From Chimonanthus salicifolius (Eukaryota > Streptophyta > Magnoliopsida > Laurales > Calycanthaceae), in contig CM023540.1 in the NCBI GenBank assembly GCA_013350335.1, forward strand, positions 18,419,828-18,483,827: DNA of 64,000 nt. Direction: 5' to 3'. Position 1 is the first letter of the stretch. Every line of letters begins with the position of its first letter. This document shows positions 10,316 through 19,800 of this stretch, piece after piece. The notes under the pieces were generated by a model. It searched no databases, was not told where the DNA came from, and was given only the letters and a program-made list of their open reading frames with translations. The translations under genes and the position numbers were made by a program.

Positions 10316-12240
10316 GCTGGAAGATTAGGAGAATTAGAAGATAGTGTGAAAGACAAGTAGTAATGTAGTTAGTAAAGCGAAATATGAAGCCTATGGTGAC
10401 TTAAATACACAAATGGGAAAAAATGAAAGATAAAAAGGGTACTTTACTCTTGCCAAGGTATGATGGAGGAGGATTAGAGATCTTCAATACATAAGATGCA
10501 TCAAAAATGAAAACCAATGGGTCTCAGCTAAAGATAAAGAAATAAAGAACAGGTTGGAATTTATTTAAAATATCTTTTGAATACGGAATTTGAAAGTGAA
10601 ATTCATATGGACGGAGTAACATATGAGGGGATGGTGAACAAAATATTAGAAACAAAAGTCGACCTAGCCTTGAAAAAGATGAAGAAACATAATGTTAGGA
10701 CCAAATGGTATCATTGTCGAGGTTTGGACTATGATAGCTGAAATTGGGGTGTGTTGGATTGTTCAACAAAATTTTAACTTGAAAAAAAAATGCCCAAGAA
10801 TGATGTAAAAGTAAAATGGTCGCTTTGTTTAAGGGCAAAGGAGATATTCAAAATTGTGCAAATTATTGTGCTATTAAACTCCTGAGTCACTACAAAACTT
10901 TAGGAGAGGGTAACATAGACTTGTTTAAGACAAGAGTCAAGTGTCTTAGAAAATCAATTTGGTTTTGTGCATGGCTAGTCAACAACAAAAGTTATCTTTG
11001 TACTAAGACACTCAAAGATGAAATTCAAGGAGAAAAAGAAGTGCCTACATATGATATTTATTGACTTGGAAAAGGCTTATGATAGAATTCTAAGGAAATT
11101 TTTATGGAGACATTAAAAACCAAATGCATTCCTAATGAATGTAGAAATTATACATATGTATGATGGAGTGACTATCAATGTTAGAACAATGTGTGTAGAG
11201 AAGACATAGTTCCCAATTGGAGGGGACTCAACCATAGATTTGTGTTAAACCTATACCTATTTGTGTTAATCACGGACTACTTAACATCATGAATTCCAGA
11301 TGATGTGTCTATTGTTGTTGTCATTAGCATCATCGTCATTGGAGTCATTTATCCCATCAATTTGGAGTTGGCATTTACAATAGAATTTTAAAATCTTTTC
11401 TATAGGTTGAATGCGAATTCGACAACCGTAGGACATGAACCCACAACCTTGAGCATTTACCAACTATGTCGTGGCATATGCTTTTTGCAAATAATATAGT
11501 AAAAATTAGTGAAACAAAACCACAATAACTTGAAGGAAAACTTTTGAGACAAATGGTCTAAAAATTAGTGAAATCAAGCAGGATACATGTAGTGTAATTT
11601 TAGTGGAGCAAAAGGTAGGGAGGGCTATCTGATTAAAATTGGAATGGCTTACTATCATCACACTATGATAAGTTCAGATACTTAGGCTCTATGATAGAAT
11701 CTCATGGAGGGTCTAACTTAAGTATAACTAATAGGTTCGGATTGAGGTGAGCAAAATGTAGACAAGCTAGAGGAGTTTTGTATGATAAAAGAGTTCCATA
11801 TTGTTTGAAGAATTTTATCAAACGGATATGAGACCCACAATGCTCTATAGTGTGGAGTGTTGAGCATTGAAAACAAGCAAATGGATAAAGTCACGATAAC
11901 GAGATGCGCGTGCTACATTGGATGAGTGAATCAATAATAAAAAATGGAGTTAGACATGGTCTCATTAGGTGCCTCGATAGATGACAAAATGAAAGAAACT
12001 TGTTTAAGGTGGTTGGGTCATGTAAGTAGAGCTCTAGAGTTAGACCTAATACATAGAGTTAAGAGGATATAAATTGTAGGCACGGGGAGAGGTAGACCAC
12101 TGAAATTGTGGAGGGAAGGGGTGAAGACTGGATAGATGGAGTGACTGATTTCATGGTTTATGATATGGTTAAATGGAGTAGTAGAACTAAAAATGCCAAT
12201 GCCTGGATGAGATTTTGGCAAATGATGATGATATGAGTTT
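10316..12240 (+). pseudogene. Degenerate LINE reverse-transcriptase region
   Basis: Broken frames carry successive pieces of a non-LTR ORF2: a pre-RT segment (LAKV..RRIRDLQYIRCIKNE, 10455-10530), the RT entry motif LFKGKGDIQNCANY (10816 on), a segment corresponding to FIDLEKAYDRI (about 11055-11090), the catalytic loop, and the ORF end (LRWLGHVSRALELD and GRGRPLKLWREGV, 12000-12110). The expected ADD of the active site reads FANN at about 11487-11500. Many stops and frameshifts are present and the 5' part is missing where the solo LTR abuts. The 3' end falls in short ATG/GATG repeats near 12225-12235. The clade looks RTE-like, but this is uncertain. Confidence 0.8.
11302..11471 (-). mobile_element. 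SINE-like insertion within the LINE
   Basis: LINE similarity stops at IPDDV (about 11300) and resumes at AWHMLFANN (about 11472). The inserted 170 bp, read on the minus strand, opens with a tRNA-like head (CATAGTTGGTAAATG and GGTTCATGTCC as A- and B-box candidates) and ends in ATG/ACA-rich short repeats. Target duplications are not clear, so the exact limits are approximate. Confidence 0.5.
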
Positions 12241-12465
12241 CATTTTGTAATATGAAACATATTTGCATACATAACAATCCATTTAACACATGATATTATC
12301 ACCCCTTTATTTGTCATTTATATTGATGGTTTGCATACAAAATGTTTGGATTGTAAAATTTCCTCTTTTACTTTATAATATCTTTTGAAGTATTTCTTCT
12401 TTTTTTGACAAATTTTAAATAAATCTCATGATTTAGGTAAAATTTACAATTCAATACAGTTCGAT

Positions 12466-13512
12466 GCCTAGAACAATTTTCTATACAAATTTTATTTTCA
12501 TAACATTGAACCTAGCTGTCTATTTGTTCAGAACCTCATTTTTTAAACATGCTTTTCTCGAAGCCCATGTCCACACCTGTGACAACGTCTCATGCACCCT
12601 CAATCCTTCGACTACATTTTTGATACCAACACAACTACATTTGACTATACTAGTAGCTAGCAATATCTTGATCTTGAGAAACCACAGTGCCCTTGGGTTT
12701 GGCGGACTTCCCTTTTTCTGTTGTTAATGGATAACCGATCTGGATTTTGTCATTTGTCAATGGCGGTCCTCTCTAGCTTGCTTATCCTAACTACTACATA
12801 CCCTAATGTGTGATGGGTGTGCTGGCAATGCCTAGAACAATTTGCTATTGAACCTAGCTGTCTATTTATTCAGAACCTCATTTTTTAAACATGCTTTTCT
12901 CGAAGCCCATGTCCACACCTGTGACAACGTTTCATGCACCCTCAATCCTTTGACTACATTTTTTATACCAACACAACTACCTTTGACTATACTAGTAGCT
13001 AGCAATATCTTGATCTTGAGAAACCACAGTGCCCTTGGGTTAGGTGGACTTCCTTTTTCTTTTGTTAATGTGTAACCGATCTGGATTTTTTCATTTGTCA
13101 ATGGCGGTCCTGTCTAGTTTGCTTATCCTAACTACTACATACCCTAATGTTTGATGAGTTTGCTGGCAATGCCTAGAATAATTTGCTATTGAACCTAGCT
13201 GTCTATTTATTCAGAACCTCATTTTTTAAACATGTTTTTCTCGAAGCCCATGTCCACACCTGTGACAACGTTTCATGCACCCTCAATCCTTTGACTACAT
13301 TTTTGATACCAACACAACTACAATTGACTATACTAGTAGTAAGCAATATCTTCATCTTGAGAAACCACAGGGCCCTTGGGTTAGGTAGACTTCCCTTTTT
13401 CTGTTGTTAATGGGTAACCGATCTGGATTTTTTCATTTGTCAATGGCGGTGCCCTCTAGCTTGCTTATCCTAACTAGTACATACCCTAATGTGTGATGGG
13501 TTTGCTGGCAAG
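12466..13512. repeat. Three tandem copies of a ~341-bp unit
   Basis: Copies begin at about 12466, 12830 and 13171. The marker CCTAGCTGTC lies at 12511, 12853 and 13194, giving spacings of 342 and 341 bp. Copy 1 has a short extra segment near its start. Each copy keeps an open plus-strand frame of about 75-87 codons starting near NLAVYLFRTSFFKHAF; copy 2 is also open on the minus strand. I do not recognise a domain in either reading. Substitutions between copies are few, so the duplication is fairly recent. Confidence 0.85.
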
Positions 13513-13715
13513 ATCTATCATTGGGTATGGAGCCTTTTGAAACAAATATTGATTGGGTTACTGGTGTCTAAAGGAACACATGAGTTTTGAGTAAAGATCC
13601 AATTCACAGGATCGGTTTGGAATGAGTTGGGTTTTTGCAAATGGAGCCATGGTGGTCCCATTCTGGCCAAGAGACCAAGTTAGTACTTGCAGTCTAATAA
13701 CTTGGTCTTAGAAAA

Positions 13716-13720
<5 letters not shown>

Positions 13721-13793
<73 letters not shown>
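13721..13793. repeat. Compound (AT)n(AG)n microsatellite
   Basis: About 18 AT units are followed directly by about 18 AG units, uninterrupted. Confidence 0.97.
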
Positions 13794-13796
<3 letters not shown>

Positions 13797-13799
13797 TAG

Positions 13800-14041
13800 T
13801 ATTAGGTTTTCTAGTGATTAGGGAGAGTGGGGATTTGAGAGCCTCTACACTTGACAAGGAGGGTGTATATGAGTAGGTCTTGCCTTTGGAATTTCATTGT
13901 AGGGACATTGTAATTCTTTTATTCCTCTTTGTAACATTGTAGAAAATCATCCTCCCTCTCGCCTGTGGAGATAGGTGTCATTGCCGAACCATAATAAATT
14001 TGATCTTTCCTTTTATGCTATGAGTTAGGATTCAGGCATTA
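13800..14041 (+). mobile_element. Probable Copia LTR remnant (right end)
   Basis: The text CGCCTGTGGAGATAGGTGTCATTGCCGAACCATAATAAA and the preceding leader-like sequence resemble the U5 region of Copia-type LTRs, comparable to the 8999-10310 solo LTR. It ends near GGCATTACA. No left boundary or target duplication was found. Confidence 0.35.
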
Positions 14042-14451
14042 CAGAACTTAAAGCCCAGGTTCAGCCATTAGAGCCCTTTCGTCCTTTACCTTTCAGGAAT
14101 AAAAAATCACCATCTCAGCTTCAGCTTCCTGGAAATGTATCAAATAGTAATCATTGGCCACCTTATGATCTGATACCCCTTCTTGCATCACCCACACAAC
14201 CAATTACATGACCTGTTCAATGATTCCAGCTTTGAAGAGAACACTAAGATCTTTTGAAGGACTTGAGGGCACTGCTGGCATCCATAGAGGGCATGGGATT
14301 GAAATGGATGGATTTTTTTGGACTTCCTGGTAGATTGGTTTTTAAAATATTTGGTGATTTGGAAAGGCACTGGGTGATGGCAATGCCACAGTTTGAATCA
14401 CTTCACACATGGCTGTGATATCCAAACACCTACAGGAGTAAGCAACATTTC
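14042..14451. other. Intergenic, nothing recognised
   Basis: Neutral composition without a convincing open frame, repeat boundary or motif. Confidence 0.4.
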
Positions 14452-14461
14452 TATATCATGT

Positions 14462-14625
14462 GAGAAATTACCCATTGTGAACTGGGAACTTTCAACGATA
14501 ACCTTTGGATGAGAATATTGGTTGAATTCAAATACTGAAAATTGTGACCTTTTCCATCATCCAAATGCTTTATTTTAGAAGTTCACACCAATTTTTATGA
14601 ACAAGTTCACAATGGATAATTTCTC
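14462..14625. mobile_element. Mutator-type MITE, 164 bp
   Basis: Terminal inverted repeats of about 21 bp: GAGAAATTACCCATTGTGAAC at the left and its complement with one mismatch at the right. They start with the G-A-G-A-A-A-T-T string common at Mutator-like ends. The flanks TATATCATGT (14452-14461) and TATATCACAT (14626-14635) match at 8 of 10 positions, consistent with a decayed 9-11 bp duplication. An inner pair (CTTTGGATGAG / CATCATCCAAATG) extends the foldback. Confidence 0.7.
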
Positions 14626-14678
14626 TATATCACATCATGCAGAATACCTCAATTTTTATGTGTAAGTTCATATTCTTG

Positions 14679-14748
14679 TGCACATTGCCGTAAGGACTTA
14701 GTTAGGTGCTCTAAGAGGCCTGGATACCTTAGACTTCAAAAAAAAAAA
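14679..14748 (+). mobile_element. 5'-truncated SINE (family of 50639-50858)
   Basis: Only the 3' end is kept: GGCCTGGATACCTTAGACTTC followed by an A tail, matching the minus-strand end of the full element at 50639-50858. Target duplications are TTCATATTCTTG (14667-14678) and TTCACATTCTTG (14749-14760), one mismatch in 12. Confidence 0.75.
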
Positions 14749-14760
14749 TTCACATTCTTG

Positions 14761-15473
14761 CAGTATCCATGGTGTTTTCCTGCAGTGTCAAGGCATCCAT
14801 CCTTTTTCATTTTCTTTACAACAAAAGTAAATCCCTCTTCCATTTTTCTGAAGAGACCTTTACAAGATGTGTGGATAGTATCAGGCTGAAGATCAGTTCA
14901 TATTCAACCTAGAGGACCTTATTTTAGTGCTTGTTATGCATGGACCCACAATGGACTGAACTATGCATGGTTTTTGTTCTAGTTTCTTTTAGTGCATTAT
15001 CTATAGATGAATAGTTTTGACTATCTAAAAAAAAATGGTTTTGTTCTAGTCTAATCGCTTCCCATCTAATTTGGTTATAAAATCTCTGTATGTACTGGTA
15101 TAAATATAATCAGCAATGGCACATGCTTACTTATATTGTTTGGAGTTTACTTTGAATTGAATGCCCATTGCCCAAGTCAACTTCTCTAATCATCCATCAC
15201 TATAATCCCAGCCCATCATCAGTATGCGGTCATAGAGGTCATTAAGAGCCGAAATGCAGTCACCAAAACATGGAATGGATTCTTCTAAACCTCAGTGAAC
15301 TTCCCTAAGCCAAAATGAAATCAAAACTAATACTGAAATGTTGTAATTTATTTAGGCTTGGGTTATGGCATGCAATATGGAAAGATAGTACAATGAAGAA
15401 CAACAATTAGATCTTCTAATTTCATCGATCAATAAAGGGAAAGATTGCAAATCACATACAAGTGACTAGAAAA
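14761..15473. other. Intergenic, nothing recognised
   Basis: No convincing gene, repeat boundary or RNA structure was seen in this stretch. Confidence 0.4.
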
Positions 15474-15484
15474 TACCACAAGCT

Positions 15485-15589
15485 TGGTGTGACTTAGGGG
15501 TAGGGGTCCACCCATGGGGGTTGTACGCTGGGTGTCCCACGCTGGGTGTCCCGTGGTTTCCTACACCTAAATTCAAAAAAAAAAAAAAG
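15485..15589 (+). mobile_element. 5'-truncated SINE (family of 10017-10187)
   Basis: The text TTGGTGTGACTTAGGGGTA and the following GGGGGTT segment match the 3' half of the SINE at 10017-10187, ending in CCTACACCTAAATTC and an A tail. A short phrase (CGCTGGGTGTCCC) is duplicated inside it. Target duplications are TACCACAAGCT (15474-15484) and TACCATAAGCT (15590-15600). Confidence 0.8.
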
Positions 15590-15600
15590 TACCATAAGCT

Positions 15601-16599
15601 GATGCACCATATTTGATGGAATTATATATAGAAATGAAAATAACGTGGTCCATATCCATAGGAAAATAAGAGTTTGCAAATTTCCTTGAGCTAGACAACC
15701 TTCCTTTTTGGAAACTTATTTTTGTTCTTTGTTTCTTAGTTAGGACATTGGCACTCTAGGATTGGCTGAAAAAATGTGTAAATGTTCATATACTTATTTG
15801 ATGCATCAAACGATATTAAGATTTTTTCGAAATTAGATTCGTTCGAAAGCTTATTTAGAGAACTTTCTAATGAGCTCAAGTTTGTGTAATTTTTACATTC
15901 ATAGACGAAGTTATAATCATTTTTGCAACACGGTATCTTAAAATGATTAGAAGGTTTATTTTTTATTTTTTGTTAAATTGTGTAATTCCTATACTATAAA
16001 TAAGAGTCATCGATGCTCAATAAAATCCAATCCCAAGTTGAATTTGAGAAATAAGTTATCTTTTTCCGTCTTTCAATTTCTAGTTTTATTTTGTTTGAAT
16101 TTAATTAATTATTCTCGTAATTTAATTCTCCAGATTTCATTAGTTTTTAATTTCACTGTGTGATAAATTGCAAGCTGTCAGATTTTTCCCAATGAGATTT
16201 TAGCCTCTATTCTTTTTCCAAGGGAGAAACTAGAATCTAGTTAATTCCTTGAAGTTTTGGATTTTCTCTGAAAAGAGTCATAATTTCTTTGGTGTTTTTC
16301 TTTGAATTTCAAGAAATCTGAGGATTTTTTTAAAATTCATTGGTGAATTTGAATCTTGATTTCCTCAATGTTATTGAGCAAGTTTAGATTTTACTTGTAT
16401 TTGATTTGAATAAACTGGATCTAAAATTCAACGCTAGGTGCAGTTGCAAATATCAATTTTCAATGATGGCTTTAGTCTTAGCCATGATCCCTCGGTTGCA
16501 AACTAAGAAACCCAAAAAAAAAAAAGCCCCTGCTGACACAACAAAGGCACATTTCAAAAAGTTCAACTTCAACTAATACTGGAGGCAATGCTTATATTC
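15601..16599. other. Intergenic; TATA-like element at ~15990
   Basis: AT-rich. CCTATACTATAAATAAG near 15987-16003 looks like a TATA box, followed by T/A-rich sequence of the kind found in LTR leaders, but no element ends were found. No coding signal. Confidence 0.35.
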
Positions 16600-17600
16600 T
16601 TACCATATTGTCCACCTCAATATTTAGAGAGCAACATCTCTAATTAGGAAAACTTGAGAAGTCTCCTTAAAAGTTTTCACATAAAAACTTAGTATTTTCT
16701 GTAATCAGAAATGGGATTTAGAGTATTGTCCAATTTATATTTCTACTGAGTTATAAAATGGCTTACCGGATCACTGACTGAATCATTGACTCTTTCACTG
16801 CGTTATAAAGCGGCTCACCAGATCACTAACTGAATCATTGACCCTTCCAATGCGATATAAATCGGCTAACCAAAGTGACAAATTCGACTAGCCAAGATGG
16901 CATTCAATTTTTGGTATTCTTTTTTTTTTTTTTGGGTACAAGTGGAAAGGTAAAATCGAGAATACCCTAAACCCGTGTTGGATTACACAAAATGTTCGTG
17001 GGAGGATCAGCGACCCTCTAATATTGAGTGTTGAGTCTTATAACAATAGTTTGAAAATTCAAAACTCAAATTCAAGTTCAAAATTTTAATAAGTTAAGTA
17101 ACTCAATCAAGTTTTAGACTTAAAAAAATTTGACAAAACTTATGACTCACTTAACTCAAAATTATATCGAAGCAAATCAACTCAAATAGACTCATCTAAT
17201 TTTCTTTCAATTTTAAACTATAATTTTTAGTTGTTTGACATGACTCAATCCAATATTACTTCAAAACCCACGATTCGTGATATCGATCCTGACCATTTTC
17301 AATTAAGATCAATGTTACAGACCCCATGCATCCCAGGAATTGGCAGTGAGAGATCAAAAAATTAAATTTTTCTTCCGTTCTTTTTCAGTGAAATCATGAC
17401 TTTAAATCCACAGATTGTTGTTTGCTCTCTATAAAATCTTTCGCCGTCTTCATTTCTATCGATAGAGTTCTTAAAGTTTTTACGAGGACTTGGCAAGCAA
17501 CCAAGAGAGAAGCTTGTCGCACATCAAAACCGTTCAAATAGCTCCCACCCCTATTACTTCTTTCTGACTCTTCAAATCCTCTGGTTCATCTATTTAGTTA
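16600..17600 (+). repeat. Orphan duplicate of the mTERF upstream region
   Basis: This block parallels 3020-3600 upstream of the intact plus-strand mTERF gene: CCACCTCAATATTTAGAGAG and AACTTGAGAAGTCT at its left, and at its right (17395-17600) a close match to the final 210 bp before the ATG, including GGCAAGCAACCAAGAGAGAA. Similarity stops about where the coding region would begin. It is longer than the original because of extra sequence such as the 52-bp repeats. Confidence 0.75.
16751..16870. repeat. 52-bp tandem repeat, ~2.3 copies
   Basis: TTATAAAATGGC, TTATAAAGCGGC and ATATAAATCGGC occur at 16751, 16803 and 16855, exactly 52 bp apart, and the intervening text (GATCACT.ACTGAATCATTGAC) repeats with them. 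Confidence 0.85.
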
Positions 17601-17880
17601 TTTATATTTTATTTTTAAAAAAACTTACGTAGTCGTATCCTTTCAATCACATTTATGATAATCCCTTCCTTTTCCCCAAAGCATATACCTTTTTCAACTT
17701 TGTTTCCATGGACCAAACACGAAAACATCTCACAAGCATGGGTTGTGAGGTTGGAATGACTTATTTGGTATAGGGAATAGAGAAAAATTATTACTTCTTG
17801 CAACGTGTGATTGAATTGATAAATGTTTCTTAGAATAAATTCACAGAGATTAGAGTGATCGTGAGGAACCTGCTTCAAGA

Positions 17881-18181
17881 AATGAGAGTCCTGAATTTGA
17901 CGGTGGGAATGTGACGGTGAGGCTTGAGAAATCTGGACCGTTCTATTTTATCATTGGAACAAATGGGCACTGTTAGAAAGGTGAGAAGCTGATTGTGGTA
18001 GTGATGTCACCCAGAAAGAGAATCGGGGAGAATCAGGTTATATGGTATTTCTCCGACACCTTCTCTAATGGAGTACGAGGGACCGACAATTGCTCCTACG
18101 AGCGGCGCCACCGGTCTGAAGGAAAGTTGCCTAGTAGTAGTCATATGTGGTTTGATGGCTCTAGTTGGGATGGTTCTTTGA
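17881..18181 (+). pseudogene. Phytocyanin (early nodulin-like) C-terminal half, broken
   Basis: The frame starting at 17881 reads FDGGNVTVRLEKSGPFYFI then GTNGHC, a stop (TAG, 17974-17976), KGEKLIVVVMSP. This is the second half of a plastocyanin-like domain, with the copper-site-region His-Cys of GHC. After a frameshift (before 18050) another frame gives SPTPS, a Ser/Thr/Pro/Gly stretch (APTSGATGLK) and a hydrophobic end CLVVVICGLMALVGMVL with stop at 18179-18181, like the GPI-anchor signal of early nodulin-like arabinogalactan proteins at the plasma membrane. One nonsense codon and one frameshift make it non-functional. The first half of the domain was not found upstream. Confidence 0.75.
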
Positions 18182-19375
18182 AACAATTCATGGGTTAGAA
18201 ATTAGGTGAAAATCCCAATCAATTTGATAGGTGGAAGTCATATTCTATTGTGTTGGTCTAACTCCAACGCTTAGTGGATTTGGAGATAGTCAAAGGTTGA
18301 GTGAGTCTCAACAGTGAATGTGAGTTGTTTAATCGAAGCAATATAAATCTTGTACATTGGAACTTGCATGTGTGATTGATTATTTATCTTGTATACCTTA
18401 CTTATCCACACTATACCTCACATTAATCAAGTAAATTTGAAAAGGGCTTTAAAATTTGTGACCCCCTCTAGAGTTAATCTGATTCTTGCTCAAGGGACCT
18501 TTCATCATATATGTGATCATACATGTGATTATTCTAGTAACCAAATCCAACCACAATTATAGTGAATTGTATGCATAATATTATTTTCAACTTCCTTTTT
18601 TCCTTTTTTGAAATACATATTTGAAGACTAAAGACTTAAACAAGTTTATGCTTTGAATAGTTAATTATTATAAAATTTAAGGATATCTGGCTTTTGTTTT
18701 TGATATTTTATAGTTGTTTTTAAGCTTTAGTATCAATCTTATTAATCATTTTGGAATTTAAGGTCTAATGATTTTTGGTTTTAGAACTCTGTAATTGAAT
18801 CTTTAAGTTTTAAATGAAAATTTTTGATTTGAAGAAATTATATATTTTATAAATGATGGTTCCTTCATTTTACTAATACATAAAAATTGTTTTTGTTTTC
18901 TTCATGCACGCTTTGGTTAGGCTCACCCCAATGAATTTTGCCCAAGACTACATAATCCAGATTAGTCTGATAAGAGGACCATTTGCCCTAAATTTCCTAT
19001 TGATGGGCCATCTTCTACGTTCTCCAAAACACAAAACCCTAAAAAAAAAAAAAAAAAAAAAAAAAATGTTTTGACGCCTCAAACACAAAACCCTCCAAAC
19101 GCCCTTTCCTGCAGAATACAACCAATGTATAGAGCCCAACACAAAAGGATACTACTTCGAGGCATATGTTGAAACAAAATAAAGCTAATTCTGAAATAAA
19201 TCCTAATTTTGACAAGGTAAATCAAGCTGCTTCTGTCAAATAATTGAAAGAAATTTCAAGTTGGATGGTGCCTTGGAAGGAATTAGAAGTGAATTATAGC
19301 AAAACATGGAATTCCACCAGCATCAGATCCTGGAAAACAAGCATAGAACAATATAGGCCATCCAGCAGTTCAAAA
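18182..19375. other. Intergenic; 26-A homopolymer
   Basis: AT-rich, no gene. A run of 26 A at 19041-19066 sits between two copies of ACACAAAACCCT (near 19029 and 19084), possibly the trace of a small poly(A) retroposition. From about 19160 the sequence is the mTERF 3' flank shared with units B to E (GAAACAAAATAAAG, TGAAAGAAATTTCAAGTTGGAT). Confidence 0.5.
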
Positions 19376-19757
19376 TTAAAATAAAACTGTGAATTCTAGA
19401 GCTGGATCTTTTTTTCCCTCACCTACAAATCTTACTTCTTCATAAGCCTTCACTACTTCAGGAACTCTCTCCTGGAATTTGATCACAAACTTATCCTGGA
19501 ATTTGATCACAAACTTATCCAAGAAGTGTTTTTCTGACAATAGCAACACACTAGGGATACTCAAACTGCTCTTAACTAGACCCTTTGACAATAGAATCTG
19601 CACAACTGTACACCTTGGAGCGATCCTCTTATCCTAAGCAACAAAACAAGAGGATATCTTGAGAGAAACGTTGGCTTGAAATCGAGTACATTCACAAAGT
19701 AGCTTATCGCTCTCGTAATCTTCTTCTTTGAGATGGCCATACACATGGGATGCAGAC
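19376..19757 (-). pseudogene. mTERF paralogue A, C-terminal part
   Basis: Minus-strand frames carry the C-terminal third of an mTERF protein: CMAISKKKITRAISYFVNVL, FLSRYPLVLLL, then after a frameshift LLSKGLVKSSLSIPSVL and the family end VIKFQERVPEVVKAY. Relative to paralogues B and D it has a 4-bp loss near 19634 (where the Met of MDKR should be), a 24-bp in-frame duplication (the DKFVIKFQ block appears twice) and one extra T near 19410 that removes the usual stop. At 19757 it breaks into LTR sequence. The N-terminal part lies at 33902-34616. About 50 codons between the two halves are lost. Confidence 0.85.
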
Positions 19758-19800
19758 AGTGAAGAAGACGACTCTCGAACGGTTCGAGAGTTACACCCTT

